Shown piece after piece: positions 48,954-60,678 of a stretch of 64,000 nucleotides of DNA (position 1 is its first letter; each line of letters starts with the position of its first letter). Below the pieces are notes generated by a model. It did not search any database. It had not been told where the DNA came from and worked only from the letters and a program-made list of their open reading frames with translations. Source of the stretch: Rhodocyclaceae bacterium. Lineage in GTDB: Bacteria > Pseudomonadota > Gammaproteobacteria > Burkholderiales > Rhodocyclaceae. The DNA lies in NCBI GenBank assembly GCA_022072095.1, contig JAJVIJ010000003.1, positions 124,001-188,000 of the forward strand. The letters run 5' to 3'. A program made the position numbers and the translations under genes.

Positions 48954-49922
48954 TTGTCGCCGATCACCCTATTCCCAGAAGTCAGCGCGGACGCGCTGGC
49001 TGTCGACACGGTCATCCGGAAGGCGCTGCATTCGGATGTCGCGTTGATACGTCAGGTCGCCGACTACATCGTGCTCGCCGGCGGCAAGCGTCTGCGCCCG
49101 GTGCTGTTGCTGCTGTCGGCCCGTGCCGCGGGCTATCGCGGTGACGCGCACGCCACGCTCGCGGCGGTCATCGAATTCATCCACACGGCGACGCTGCTCC
49201 ATGATGATGTCGTCGACGAATCGGCGCTGCGGCGCGGCCGTAGAACGGCGAACGCGGTCTTCGGCAACGCCGCCTCGGTGCTGGTCGGAGATTTTCTGTA
49301 TTCGCGCGCCTTCCAGATGATGGTGTCCGTCGGCAACATGCCGGTGTTGTCGACCCTGGCGGATGCCACCAACACCATTGCGGAAGGCGAGGTACTGCAA
49401 TTGATGCACTGCCGCGACGCCGATCTGGACGTCGGTCGCTATCTTCAGGTCATCCGCTTCAAGACGGCAAAGCTGTTCGAGGCCGCGGCACGGATCGGCG
49501 CACAGCTCGCTGGACTGCCTCCCGCCGCCGAGCAGGGCATGGCCCAGTTTGGGCTGCACGTCGGCACCGCGTTTCAGCTCATCGACGATATACTGGATTA
49601 TTCGGGCGACGAATCGCAGACAGGCAAGCATCTCGGCGACGACCTGGCCGAAGGCAAGGCGACGCTGCCGCTGATCCACACCATGCGGCACGGCTCCCCC
49701 GCCCAGGCGCAACTGGTGCGCGACGCCATCGAGCACGGAGGTCGCGACGACCTCACGGCCATCGTTGCCGCCATCGAAGCCACCGGCGCGCTGGACGAAA
49801 CGCGTCGCATCGCCGATCGCGAGGTCGAACTGGCCATCGCCGCGCTGCCGCCGCTGGCGGAACCGACACTTCGGGAAAGTCTGATAAGATTCGCCGCCTT
49901 TTCGGTCGACCGGAACCACTGA
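48954..49922 (+). CDS. ispB: Polyprenyl (octaprenyl-type) diphosphate synthase
   Basis: A 322-residue trans-prenyltransferase making the ubiquinone side chain. The two aspartate-rich motifs are LLHDDVVDESALRRGRRT and FQLIDDILDYSGD. AGGKRLRPVLLLLSARAAG is the conserved N-terminal block. The start is TTG 48954, as no ATG lies near the family N-terminus, and the leader is short. Product chain length cannot be read with certainty. It complements ubiE-ubiJ elsewhere in the window. Confidence 0.93.
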   Translation: MSPITLFPEVSADALAVDTVIRKALHSDVALIRQVADYIVLAGGKRLRPVLLLLSARAAGYRGDAHATLAAVIEFIHTATLLHDDVVDESALRRGRRTANAVFGNAASVLVGDFLYSRAFQMMVSVGNMPVLSTLADATNTIAEGEVLQLMHCRDADLDVGRYLQVIRFKTAKLFEAAARIGAQLAGLPPAAEQGMAQFGLHVGTAFQLIDDILDYSGDESQTGKHLGDDLAEGKATLPLIHTMRHGSPAQAQLVRDAIEHGGRDDLTAIVAAIEATGALDETRRIADREVELAIAALPPLAEPTLRESLIRFAAFSVDRNH

Positions 49923-49964
49923 CAAGGGTTGTCGGTCAAGCTGCGATCGCGGGCCGGATCGAAT

Positions 49965-50041
<77 letters not shown>

Positions 50042-50111
50042 ATTCATCCGGTCATGGCGGTTTGCCGCCATGACCGGTGTCTTGCCGACAGTCCACACGC
50101 GCGACATGGTT

Positions 50112-50141
50112 TTGACGCCGGTCGCGGCGACTGCGTATAAT
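50112..50141 (+). promoter_or_regulatory. Sigma70-type promoter of rplU-rpmA
   Basis: TTGACG (50112-50117) and a perfect TATAAT (50136-50141) with an 18-bp spacer. Expected transcript start near 50148, 34 nt before the rplU ATG. Confidence 0.8.
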
Positions 50142-50181
50142 CCGCGGTTCTTTCGAGATTGCGAACTTGATCGGAACACCC

Positions 50182-50499
50182 ATGTATGCCGTTATCCAGA
50201 CCGGTGGCAAGCAATATCGCGTCGCTGCCGGTGACAAACTCAAGGTGGAGACGCTGCCTGCCGAAGTCGGCGCACAGATCACGCTGGACCGCGTGCTGGC
50301 CGTTGGCAGTGGCGGCGAACTGAAGGTCGGCGCACCGCTGCTGTCCGGTGCCACGGTTCAGGCCACCGTGCTCGCGCACGGTCGGCACGACAAGGTCACC
50401 ATTTTCAAGATGCGCCGCCGCAAGCACTATCAGCGGCATCAGGGCCATCGTCAGAACTACACCGAGATCCGCATCGAGCAGATCTCTGCCGCGCAGTAG
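50182..50499 (+). CDS. rplU: 50S ribosomal protein L21
   Basis: A 105-residue protein starting [20 protein letters not shown] and ending with the basic rRNA-binding block [20 protein letters not shown]. An ATG 15 bp upstream (50167) is in frame, but the family begins with MYAVI. It is followed by rpmA after 18 bp, the universal pairing. Confidence 0.97.
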   Translation: MYAVIQTGGKQYRVAAGDKLKVETLPAEVGAQITLDRVLAVGSGGELKVGAPLLSGATVQATVLAHGRHDKVTIFKMRRRKHYQRHQGHRQNYTEIRIEQISAAQ

Positions 50500-50517
50500 C
50501 CGGAACGGGAGTACACC

Positions 50518-50805
50518 ATGGCACACAAGAAAGCCGGCGGCAGTTCCCGCAACGGCCGCGACTCCGAATCAAAGCGTCTGGGCGTCAAGCGTTTCGGCGG
50601 CCAGATCGTCGACGCCGGTGAAATCATCGTGCGGCAGCGCGGCACGGAGTTCCATGCCGGCGACAACGTCGGCATCGGCCGCGACCACACGCTGTTCGCA
50701 AAAGCGGCCGGCACCGTACGCTTCTCGGTCAAGGGCGCCATGCAGCGCCGGCTGGTGTCCATACAGCCTCTGGAAGCGGAACCGGCCGGCGAACCCGTGG
50801 CCTGA
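50518..50805 (+). CDS. rpmA: 50S ribosomal protein L27
   Basis: A 95-residue protein beginning [20 protein letters not shown] with the conserved LGVKRFGGQ and [15 protein letters not shown]. The N-terminal tail reaches the peptidyl-transferase centre. A GGGA ribosome binding site lies ahead of ATG 50518. A Rho-independent terminator follows. Confidence 0.97.
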   Translation: MAHKKAGGSSRNGRDSESKRLGVKRFGGQIVDAGEIIVRQRGTEFHAGDNVGIGRDHTLFAKAAGTVRFSVKGAMQRRLVSIQPLEAEPAGEPVA

Positions 50806-53065
<2,260 letters not shown>

Positions 53066-53112
53066 CTCCGCCCGCAAGCGCACCGATCCGAACGCATGGA
53101 GGACTGGGACCT

Positions 53113-53451
53113 ATGCACACGCAATCAGCCGCCCAACACGATACGCCCTCTGCAGTAGAGCAGGCAGTCGTGCCACCGATCCAGCCACGCAAACCGTGGC
53201 GGGTCAGGACCGTCGAAGCATTGCCGGATTTCCGCTTGCGTGTCCGCTTCATGGACGGGAGCGAGGGCACCGTGGCGCTGGGGGCGATGATCCATTCAAC
53301 GGGTGCCGGCGTGTTCGCTGCGCTGAGAGACCCATCCCTGTTCGCCCAGGTACGCGTCGAACACGGCGCGGTCTGCTGGCCCGGTGGCCTCGATCTGGCA
53401 CCCGATGCCATGCATGCCCAGATCAGACAAATAGGGGAGTGGGTTCTTTAG
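53113..53451 (+). CDS. DUF2442 domain protein
   Basis: A 112-residue protein whose C-terminal 80 residues fit the DUF2442 family (VRTVEALPDFRLRVRFMDGS, then DPSLFAQVRVEHGAVCWPGG, then LDLAPDAMH). The first 30 residues are a proline-rich unconserved extension. DUF2442 proteins are often coded beside toxin-like DUF4160 partners, but no partner is seen here, so it may be an orphan antitoxin-like protein. Function unknown. Confidence 0.75.
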   Translation: MHTQSAAQHDTPSAVEQAVVPPIQPRKPWRVRTVEALPDFRLRVRFMDGSEGTVALGAMIHSTGAGVFAALRDPSLFAQVRVEHGAVCWPGGLDLAPDAMHAQIRQIGEWVL

Positions 53452-53572
53452 GAGGGCCGACGACACCCGCTACGACCGGGCGCGGCTCAATCGGCACCGC
53501 GGCGTCACTTTCTGCGGCGAGCGACGATAGCGGAGCGACGACAGCGGGCATCCGGACGCCACGCAGCCCCCG

Positions 53573-53598
53573 AAAAAAACGGGCCCCGCAGGGCCCGT
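53573..53598 (-). terminator. Rho-independent terminator of porin 1
   Basis: On the minus strand ACGGGCCC and GGGCCCGT form a perfect 8-bp stem with loop TGCG, followed by a run of T. The same hairpin recurs after porin 2. Confidence 0.9.
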
Positions 53599-53623
53599 CT
53601 GATTGACATCCGATGGAACCGGA

Positions 53624-54832
53624 TCAGAAATTGTGCGCGACACCGATACCATAGGAGGTCGGGTCCGCACCCGCGGCACCGAAGGGCGTGGCGTTGGTGC
53701 TGCCGGCAGCCGAGCCGTTGAACGAGATGAACTGGTAGGCCGCATTGCGGTCGTTCTTGACCTTCGTCCACCAGGCCTGCAGCGTCGTACGCTTGCTCAG
53801 CGAGTAGAAATAGCCCAGCCCTGTGGATGAGGCGCCGGTATCCGAGCCGGTGTTCCAGCCGCTGACATCGCCGGTGCGTCCATAGGTCAACGCGACATTG
53901 TGCGGCCCGAAGAACTGGCTGACGGTCGCGACCCAGGTGTCGCGATCGCGCGACTGGTTGACGAGCCCCGAGCTGGCCTTCACCTGCGTCCAGTACAGCA
54001 TGACTTCGGTATTGGTCGGGAACAGGTAGCGGCCACCCAGCTTCCAGGCCTCGACCTTGTTGCCGTTCGCCGTCGCCGCGGCACTACCGTCCCAGGTCAG
54101 GATGGTGTCGTCATTGCGCATGAAGTCGACCTGAAGGTAGAGCGGGCCGTTGTCATACGCACCGGTGGCCGCCCAGCCGCTGTTCTTGACGCTGGTACCG
54201 GCCGCTGCCGATTCGCCGGTTGGGATAACGTACTGGATCTTGCCGGTGAAGCCGTTGAAATTGGGCGTCTCATAGGTGATGACGTTGTCCTGGCGTGCGA
54301 AGGTATTGGCCGTCCGCGCATCGCCACCACCTGCTGCCGGTGCCGCGGCAAGGCCAACGGCGGCCGAGCCGTTACCCGGACCGTACAAGGGATTGATGAA
54401 GCCATTCGGCACCTTGCCGTAATAGACCACATCCATCTTGCCGTTGCCCCACCAGACATCCTGACGGCCGAGCAGCACGCGACCCCAATTCCCTTGCAGG
54501 CCGACGAAGGTCGGACGCGTACCGAGCGTGCCCGTGCTCGCGCCGACGGCGCCGGCTGAGGCGTCCGCGTTGAAGCCCGACTCGATCTGGAACACCGCCT
54601 TCAGGCCGTTGCCCAGGTCTTCCACGCCGCGGAAGCCGATGCGCGACGAGCTGTCGATCACGCGCGCGCGGCCCTCGACATCCGCCGCCGAGCCGGCCGT
54701 CGCGCCAGTTGCGGAATAGCGGTCGAAACCCATGTTCATACGACCGTAAATGGTGACATTGCTCTGCGCCAGCGCCAGCGCCGGCGCGCCGCAGGCCGCG
54801 GCCACCGCCACGGCGATCAGTTTCTTCTGCAT
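53624..54832 (-). CDS. General bacterial porin 1 (Gram-negative porin family)
   Basis: A 402-residue outer-membrane beta-barrel. A signal peptide (MQKKLIAVAVAAACGAPALA) is followed by the first strand SNVTIYGRMNMGFDRY. Many alternating amphipathic strands follow, and the C-terminus ends in Phe (GIGVAHNF) as required by BamA. NGLKAVFQIESGFNADA is the family marker. GGGAGA lies before ATG 54832. Its N-terminal third is identical at DNA level to porin 2, and the later part differs in loops. Confidence 0.93.
   Translation of the reverse strand: MQKKLIAVAVAAACGAPALALAQSNVTIYGRMNMGFDRYSATGATAGSAADVEGRARVIDSSSRIGFRGVEDLGNGLKAVFQIESGFNADASAGAVGASTGTLGTRPTFVGLQGNWGRVLLGRQDVWWGNGKMDVVYYGKVPNGFINPLYGPGNGSAAVGLAAAPAAGGGDARTANTFARQDNVITYETPNFNGFTGKIQYVIPTGESAAAGTSVKNSGWAATGAYDNGPLYLQVDFMRNDDTILTWDGSAAATANGNKVEAWKLGGRYLFPTNTEVMLYWTQVKASSGLVNQSRDRDTWVATVSQFFGPHNVALTYGRTGDVSGWNTGSDTGASSTGLGYFYSLSKRTTLQAWWTKVKNDRNAAYQFISFNGSAAGSTNATPFGAAGADPTSYGIGVAHNF
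54392..54814 (-). repeat. 423-bp duplicated block, copy in porin 1
   Basis: No difference was seen when compared base by base with 55946-56368 (offset 1554). It covers the signal-peptide region to about residue 147 of the porin. Sequence on both sides diverges. Confidence 0.9.
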
Positions 54833-55151
54833 CGATGCATCTCCCAGTGTGTATGTGCCACAAGACGAGTACCCAAGCCCATGCACTCGACGATCTCTGG
54901 CCCCGTGACCGCGACCCGAGTAACCGGCTCGTAGCCCCGCGAACCCATCTGCTCGGGGTATGGCCCCGTATTCGCTACTCACCCCCCTCGGGAGGTGAGG
55001 CGCAGTGTCGCAGACTTATTCGTCGGGAGCCCCCGGAAAAACCGAAATCGCGGAACCCGCGTCCAGATTTTTGTTGCACGGATGCAACGCATACACAATT
55101 CCCAGGCAATCTCTCCATCGACGCCGATATTCCGCCGGAGCGACACGAGCG
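54833..55151 (-). other. Upstream region of porin 1
   Basis: About 320 bp without a gene. It contains the ribosome binding site of porin 1, a perfect GTTGCA/TGCAAC dyad at 55073-55088 and an imperfect CTCACC/GGTGAG hairpin near 54978-55000. No convincing -35/-10 pair was found. Confidence 0.4.
55073..55088. promoter_or_regulatory. 16-bp dyad upstream of porin 1
   Basis: GTTGCA-CGGA-TGCAAC is a perfect 6-4-6 inverted repeat about 240 bp upstream of the porin 1 ATG. It has the form of a regulator binding site; the regulator is unknown. Confidence 0.4.
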
Positions 55152-55179
55152 AAAAAAAAACGGGCCCCGCAGGGCCCGT
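55152..55179 (-). terminator. Rho-independent terminator of porin 2
   Basis: Same stem-loop as behind porin 1 (ACGGGCCC, TGCG, GGGCCCGT) followed on the minus strand by nine T residues. Confidence 0.9.
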
Positions 55180-55204
55180 CTGATTGACGTCCGGTGGAAC
55201 CGGA

Positions 55205-56386
55205 TCAGAAATTGTGCGCGATACCGACACCGTAGGAGGTCGGGTCCGCACCCACGGCACCGAAGGGCGTGCTGTTGGTGCCGGCCCCGGCGCCGTTGAA
55301 CGAGATGAACTGGTAGCCCGCGTTGCTGTCGTTCTTGATCTTCGTCCACCAGGCTTGCAGCGTCGTGCGCTTGCTCAGCGAGTAGAAATAGCCCAGGCCC
55401 GTATGCGTGGCGCCGGTCTCCGAGCCGGTGGTCCAGCCGCTGACATCGCCGGTACGTCCATAGGACAGCGCGATGTTGTGCGGCCCGAAGAACTGACTGA
55501 CGGTCGCAACCCAGGTGTCGCGATCGCGCGACTGGTTGATCAGCGCGGAGTCGGCCTTCACCTGCGTCCAGTACAGCATGACTTCGGTATTGGTCGGGAA
55601 CAGGTAGCGGCCGCCCAGCTTCCAGGCCTCGACCTTGTTGCCGTTCGCGGTCAGCGCCGTGCTGCCATCCCAGGTAAGCGCAGTGTCGTCATTGCGCATG
55701 AAGTCGACCTGCAGGTAGAGCGGACCGTTGTCATACGTACCGGTGACGTTCCAGCCGGTGTTCTTGACACTGGAACCAGCCACAGTCGATTCGCCGGTCG
55801 GAATCAAGTACTGGATCTTGCCGGTGAAGCCGTTGAAATTGGGCGTCTCGTAGGTGACGACGTTGTCTGCCCGCGCGAAGGTCGCGGCCACACGCGCATC
55901 GCCGGTGGCACCGGCCGCGACCGAGTTGCCGGGACCGTACAGGCCATTGATGAAGCCATTCGGCACCTTGCCGTAATAGACCACATCCATCTTGCCGTTG
56001 CCCCACCAGACATCCTGACGGCCGAGCAGCACGCGACCCCAATTCCCTTGCAGGCCGACGAAGGTCGGACGCGTACCGAGCGTGCCCGTGCTCGCGCCGA
56101 CGGCGCCGGCTGAGGCGTCCGCGTTGAAGCCCGACTCGATCTGGAACACCGCCTTCAGGCCGTTGCCCAGGTCTTCCACGCCGCGGAAGCCGATGCGCGA
56201 CGAGCTGTCGATCACGCGCGCGCGGCCCTCGACATCCGCCGCCGAGCCGGCCGTCGCGCCAGTTGCGGAATAGCGGTCGAAACCCATGTTCATACGACCG
56301 TAAATGGTGACATTGCTCTGCGCCAGCGCCAGCGCCGGCGCGCCGCAGGCCGCGGCCACCGCCACGGCCAGATACTTCTTCTTCAT
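55205..56386 (-). CDS. General bacterial porin 2
   Basis: A 393-residue porin close to porin 1, with signal peptide MKKKYLAVAVAAACGAPALA and C-terminal GVGIAHNF. AAGGAGGAG before ATG 56386 is a strong ribosome binding site, suggesting high expression. It differs from porin 1 by a shorter insertion after residue 147 (no AAAP repeat stretch) and by scattered loop changes such as KADSALINQSRD in place of KASSGLVNQSRD. Confidence 0.93.
   Translation of the reverse strand: MKKKYLAVAVAAACGAPALALAQSNVTIYGRMNMGFDRYSATGATAGSAADVEGRARVIDSSSRIGFRGVEDLGNGLKAVFQIESGFNADASAGAVGASTGTLGTRPTFVGLQGNWGRVLLGRQDVWWGNGKMDVVYYGKVPNGFINGLYGPGNSVAAGATGDARVAATFARADNVVTYETPNFNGFTGKIQYLIPTGESTVAGSSVKNTGWNVTGTYDNGPLYLQVDFMRNDDTALTWDGSTALTANGNKVEAWKLGGRYLFPTNTEVMLYWTQVKADSALINQSRDRDTWVATVSQFFGPHNIALSYGRTGDVSGWTTGSETGATHTGLGYFYSLSKRTTLQAWWTKIKNDSNAGYQFISFNGAGAGTNSTPFGAVGADPTSYGVGIAHNF
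55946..56368 (-). repeat. 423-bp duplicated block, copy in porin 2
   Basis: Partner of 54392-54814. The perfect match ends where the signal peptide codons change (KKLIAV against KKYLAV) and where the variable loop begins. Confidence 0.9.
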
Positions 56387-56690
56387 GATGAACTCCTCCT
56401 TGCCATTGTCGGCGTCGCTTGCCCCTGCAAACCTTGCAAACTTCGCCATTTCAAACCTTCCAATTCGAAAAGCGCGCCAAGCACGCCTTCCACTTATCCC
56501 TCTAGAGGTGCGGTGATTTTGGCAAGAGCAGACGTCCGGGCACACGAGTGTGAAAAAAACCGATATCGATTTCGCCCCCCTGTGTTCCGGGCACAACAAA
56601 CGCCCCGACAAAGCGCGTGTAGCCGGGGCCGCCGGGCGACGCGGCGCGCCGAGCAGCGGATGAATCGAGCTCACATCCGAATGAGTGCAC
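56387..56690 (-). other. Upstream region of porin 2
   Basis: About 300 bp without a gene. The leader contains two TGCAAAC repeats (56426-56432, 56435-56441) and the strong ribosome binding site of porin 2. TTGCCA near 56518-56523 might be a -35 element, but no matching -10 was found. Confidence 0.35.
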
Positions 56691-56715
56691 AAAAAAAGGG
56701 CCCTGACGGGCCCTT
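56691..56715 (-). terminator. Rho-independent terminator of porin 3
   Basis: On the minus strand AAGGGCCC and GGGCCCTT with loop GTCA, followed by seven T residues; 42 bp past the porin 3 stop. Confidence 0.88.
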
Positions 56716-56756
56716 CAAGGGTGCCGGGTGGGGCCCGGCAACAGGCATGCTCGTGA

Positions 56757-57977
56757 TCAGAAGCTGTGTACCAGGCCGACGCCGAAGGCGGTCGGATCGG
56801 CACCCAGCGCCGCAGCCGGCGTGGTGTTGCTGCCGCCAGCACCACCGTTATAGGCGATGAACTGGTAATCGGCGTTGCGATCGTTGCTGATCTTGGTGTA
56901 GAACGCGTTCAGCGCGGTGCGCTTGGACAGCGAGTAGCTCAAACCCAGGGCCCACTGGCGGGCACTGGTATCGGTACCACCACCGACGGCGCCTTCGACA
57001 TCGTCCAGACGGCCATACTTCAGGTAGGCCTTGGCGTTGCCGAAGCCCTGCACGACGTTCAGCGCCCAGCTCGTGCGCTTGCGCTCAGGGTTGGTGGTGT
57101 TGGCCAACAGCAGAGCACCGTTGCCGGTGGTGTTCTTCAGTTCTTCCCAGACGAACCCCAGGTGCGTATCGGTCGGGAACGCGTAGGCGAGACCGATCTT
57201 CCAGGCTTCGACCTTGTTGCCATTGGCCGTGGCCGCAGCGCTGCCGTCCCAGGCCAGGATGGTGTCTTCACGACGCATCCAGTCGACCTGCGCGTACCAG
57301 GGGCCGTTGTCGTAAGTCAGGTTCAAGGCCCAGGCGGAATCCTTGACGCTGGAACCAGCCGGCGTCGCTTCGCCGGTCGGAATCGCGTACTGGATCTTGC
57401 CATTGAACCCGGAATAACTAGGCGTGACATAGGTCAGCACGTTGTCGGTGCGCGCCAGCGCGCCGGTCATACGGCCATCACGGCCACCCGCCAGCAGCGA
57501 GCCGTCCGCGGTGATCGCGTTGCGGCCGGCGGCAGCGTTCTCGAAGGCGTTCGGCATCAGGCCCAGGCGGTTGGGCTCGTCCAGCTTGCCATTGCCGTAA
57601 TACACATCCTGGCGACCGACCAGGACCGTACCCCAGTTGCCCTGCAGACCGACGAAGGTCGGGCGGCTGCCCAGCGTGCCAGTGCTGGCGCCGACCGCGC
57701 CCGCGGAGGCATCGGCGTTGAAACCGGACTCGATCTGGAACAGCGCTTTCAGGCCGTTGCCCAGGTCTTCGGTGCCGCGGAAACCGATGCGCGACGAGTT
57801 GTCCATGAGCCGCGAACGCGAATCCAGGTCGAACGCCGACCCGGCGGTGGCGCCTTCGGCCTTGTAACGGTCGAAGCCCAGATTCATTTTTCCGTAGATC
57901 GTGACATTGCTTTGCGCCAGCGCGAACGGCGCGCTCGCGAGGCTGGCGATCGCCAGCGCCAGATACTTCTTCTTCAT
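56757..57977 (-). CDS. General bacterial porin 3
   Basis: A 406-residue porin with signal peptide MKKKYLALAIASLASAPFAL, first strand SNVTIYGKMNLGFDRY and C-terminal GVGLVHSF. It shares the family core NGLKALFQIESGFNADASAG with the other two but is clearly more distant in loops and strands. GAGGAG lies before ATG 57977. It is probably the older member from which porins 1 and 2 separated, or an independent paralogue. Confidence 0.93.
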   Translation of the reverse strand: MKKKYLALAIASLASAPFALAQSNVTIYGKMNLGFDRYKAEGATAGSAFDLDSRSRLMDNSSRIGFRGTEDLGNGLKALFQIESGFNADASAGAVGASTGTLGSRPTFVGLQGNWGTVLVGRQDVYYGNGKLDEPNRLGLMPNAFENAAAGRNAITADGSLLAGGRDGRMTGALARTDNVLTYVTPSYSGFNGKIQYAIPTGEATPAGSSVKDSAWALNLTYDNGPWYAQVDWMRREDTILAWDGSAAATANGNKVEAWKIGLAYAFPTDTHLGFVWEELKNTTGNGALLLANTTNPERKRTSWALNVVQGFGNAKAYLKYGRLDDVEGAVGGGTDTSARQWALGLSYSLSKRTALNAFYTKISNDRNADYQFIAYNGGAGGSNTTPAAALGADPTAFGVGLVHSF

Positions 57978-58206
57978 CACTACACTCCTCATTGCCGCTG
58001 TTGCCAAACTCGGTTGACCGGGCGCGCGCAAGCACACTTCTTTGTGCGTTGCACACCGGCCAGACATGCCCCGTCGGGGTGGGACGATTCTGGCAAATCA
58101 TCTATGAAGCGGGTGAGTGCGCGGAAAAAAATCCGGACGAGATCGACCGACCGTGTCCGCGGCGCAACATGCGATGGGCTACGTTCTGACGAACCCACTG
58201 CGCGGG

Positions 58207-58767
58207 CTATTCGCGGTCGCTCGCGCCCTGCTTCGGTGTCGGCTTCCGTCCCCGCAACAGCCTTGACCAGACCAAGGCGAGGGCGCCGTAGTTGAGCACC
58301 CAAACCCAGGAAGACGTCCACGCGAAGCCGTCGACGGTCCAGTCCGACAGCGGCCACAGGAAGGGGGTCGGATAAAAGCTGCGCGCATGCGTCGGCACAT
58401 CGAGCAGGATGTGCAGCCCCCAGGCGGCCATCGCCCATGGCGCCTGGCCTCGCCCAAGCCAGGCTGCGGCGAACGCGGCAAGAAAGACCAGCGCGCTGTG
58501 ACTGAGCGAGTAGAGCAGCGAGGTCAGCTGCAAGACCGGGTGCCCGTTCCAGGACGGCCCGGCCAAGGATTCGGGCGCTGCGAGGTCCGACCAGGCGAGC
58601 TCGCCATGGACGAGACCGACGAACAGAAACGTGACCAGCAGTGCGAACGCGACGAGATCGGGCAGCACGCCCCAGGCGACCGCCTCCGACACGCGCACTG
58701 CCCGCCCGCTGCGTCGCAAGCCCTGTGCCGCCGCGGCCGCCCACAGCCCATGTGCCAGAACATCCAT
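58207..58767 (-). CDS. Membrane-bound metal-dependent hydrolase-like protein (YdjM/DUF457 type)
   Basis: A 186-residue membrane protein with about four hydrophobic helices. Conserved-looking His/Asp positions are in MDVLAHGLWAAA, GVLPDLVAFALL, SLSHSALVFLAAFAAAWLG and GLHILLDVPTHARSFYPTP, the arrangement seen in YdjM/YbcI-like putative hydrolases. Substrate unknown. It is the sole gene between porin 3 and trpC; both flanks are near 100-230 bp and show no clear promoter. Confidence 0.7.
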   Translation of the reverse strand: MDVLAHGLWAAAAAQGLRRSGRAVRVSEAVAWGVLPDLVAFALLVTFLFVGLVHGELAWSDLAAPESLAGPSWNGHPVLQLTSLLYSLSHSALVFLAAFAAAWLGRGQAPWAMAAWGLHILLDVPTHARSFYPTPFLWPLSDWTVDGFAWTSSWVWVLNYGALALVWSRLLRGRKPTPKQGASDRE

Positions 58768-58858
58768 GACCTACCAGGATGCCTTCAGCGACGGCTGCGC
58801 ATCACGAATCCCTCTTGACCCGAGCCCGCGTCTCGTGCGCCCCCGGCAGTCGCAGGCT

Positions 58859-59650
58859 TCAACCGAACAGGCGCGCCAGCTCGGCGCCCGGATCGGGCGC
58901 GCGCATGAAGGCTTCGCCGACCAGAAAGGCCATGATGCCTGCGGCACGCAGGCGCGCGACATCCTCGGCGGTGGCGATGCCGCTTTCGGTCACCAGCAGC
59001 CGGTCCGAAGGCACCAGGCGGGCGAGCTCGATCGAGGTGTCGATGCGGGTGACGAAGCTGCGCAGGTCGCGATTGTTCACGCCGATCAGCGGCGTCTGCA
59101 GGCCCAGCGCCAGCTCGAGCTCGGCACGGTCGTGCGCTTCCACCAGGACCGCCATGCCCAGCGCCCGTGCGCGCGCCTCCAGCGCCAGGAGCTGCGCCCT
59201 CGCCGTGTCCGCCGGAAAGGCGGCGACGATCAGCAGCACGCAATCGGCGCCGAGAGCACGCGCCTCGTCGACCTGCAGCGCATCGATGACGAAATCCTTG
59301 CGCAGCACCGGCAAGGGACAGGCCGCGCGCGCCTGCATCAGATATTCGGGCGCACCTTGAAAAAACTCGCGGTCCGTGAGCACCGACAGGCAGGCCGCGC
59401 CATGGCGTGCATAGCTCGCGGCGATGTCGGCCGGCCGGAAATCGGGACGCAGCAAGCCCTTGGACGGGCTCGCCTTCTTCACTTCGGCGATGACCGCGGG
59501 ACGACCGGATTCGACGCGGGCACGCAGCGCCGCGACGAAATCGCGCACCGGCGGCGCGGCGGCCAGCGCCGCCGCCAGCCGCCCAGGCTCTGCGGCGAGG
59601 GCAGCGAGCTCCCGGCGCTTGACCTCGAGGATATGGGCCAGGGTATTCAT
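58859..59650 (-). CDS. trpC: Indole-3-glycerol-phosphate synthase
   Basis: A 263-residue TIM barrel of tryptophan synthesis. Motifs [56 protein letters not shown] and [16 protein letters not shown] are complete, including catalytic Lys and Glu positions. It is not fused to TrpF. It follows trpD by 8 bp. Confidence 0.95.
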   Translation of the reverse strand: MNTLAHILEVKRRELAALAAEPGRLAAALAAAPPVRDFVAALRARVESGRPAVIAEVKKASPSKGLLRPDFRPADIAASYARHGAACLSVLTDREFFQGAPEYLMQARAACPLPVLRKDFVIDALQVDEARALGADCVLLIVAAFPADTARAQLLALEARARALGMAVLVEAHDRAELELALGLQTPLIGVNNRDLRSFVTRIDTSIELARLVPSDRLLVTESGIATAEDVARLRAAGIMAFLVGEAFMRAPDPGAELARLFG

Positions 59651-59658
59651 GCGCTCGT

Positions 59659-60678
59659 TCAGGCCGCGGCCGTCGCGCGCACGAACTCGTCCAGCTTGGC
59701 GCGCGCCGCGCCGCGCGCGATGGCATCGAGCGCCCGTTCGACACCGCCGGCGATATCCTCGGCCAGTCCGCCGACATAGAGCGCGGCGCCGGCATTCAGC
59801 GCGACGATGTCGCGTGCGGCCGGGTCCCGGCCCTCGATTGCGGCCAATAGCTTGTCGCGCGCGGCCTCGACATTGGCGACGCGCAGCGTGTCGGCCGCGT
59901 GCAGCGGCAGCCCGAAGGCTTCGGGATGCACGCTGTATTCGCGCACCTGGCCATCCTTCAATTCGCCGACCCAGGAGGGGCCGGAGATGGAGAGCTCGTC
60001 CAGTCCGTCGGCACCATGCACGACCAGTGCATGCCGGCTGCCCAGGCGTTCCAGCACGCGCACCTGGATGCCGACGAGATCCGGATGGAAGACACCCAAG
60101 AGCTGGCGTTCGGCACCGGCCGGGTTGGTGAGCGGGCCCAGCAGATTGAACAGCGTGCGCACGCCCAGTTCACGCCGTACCGGCGCCGCATGCTTCATTG
60201 CAGCGTGATGGCTGGGCGCGAACATGAAACCCAGCCCGACCTGGTCGATGACGCGACCGACCTGATCCGGCGACAGATCGATGCGTGCGCCCAGCGCTTC
60301 GAGCACATCGGCACTGCCCGATTGCGATGACACCGCACGACCACCGTGCTTGGCGACACGGCCGCCGGCGGCCGCGACCACCAGCGCGGCGGCGGTCGAG
60401 ATGTTGAAGGTGTGCGCGGTGTCACCGCCGGTGCCGCAGGTATCGACCAGGCGATCGCGGTCGCCGACCGGGACCGGCGTCGCGAACTCGCGCATGACGC
60501 GCGCGGCGGCGGTGATTTCTCCGACCGTTTCCTTCTTGACCCGCAGCCCGATCGCCAGCGCGGCGATCATCACCGGGCTCATGTCGCCGCGCATGACCGC
60601 ACGCATCAGCTCGAGCATTTCGTCATGGAAAATCTCGCGATGCTCGATCAGTCGCGTGAGCGCCTCCTGTGGATTCAT
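59659..60678 (-). CDS. trpD: Anthranilate phosphoribosyltransferase
   Basis: A 339-residue enzyme joining anthranilate to PRPP. The PRPP-binding motif is [20 protein letters not shown], followed by [23 protein letters not shown] 60678 overlaps the trpG stop by four bases, which fits the family N-terminus [16 protein letters not shown]. The open frame continues upstream without similarity. Coupled translation with trpG is expected. Confidence 0.95.
   Translation of the reverse strand: MNPQEALTRLIEHREIFHDEMLELMRAVMRGDMSPVMIAALAIGLRVKKETVGEITAAARVMREFATPVPVGDRDRLVDTCGTGGDTAHTFNISTAAALVVAAAGGRVAKHGGRAVSSQSGSADVLEALGARIDLSPDQVGRVIDQVGLGFMFAPSHHAAMKHAAPVRRELGVRTLFNLLGPLTNPAGAERQLLGVFHPDLVGIQVRVLERLGSRHALVVHGADGLDELSISGPSWVGELKDGQVREYSVHPEAFGLPLHAADTLRVANVEAARDKLLAAIEGRDPAARDIVALNAGAALYVGGLAEDIAGGVERALDAIARGAARAKLDEFVRATAAA

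Noticed and set aside
56766-58295. 509-residue open frame opposite porin 3
   Set aside because: Shadow of a complete porin gene with signal peptide, ribosome binding site and terminator.
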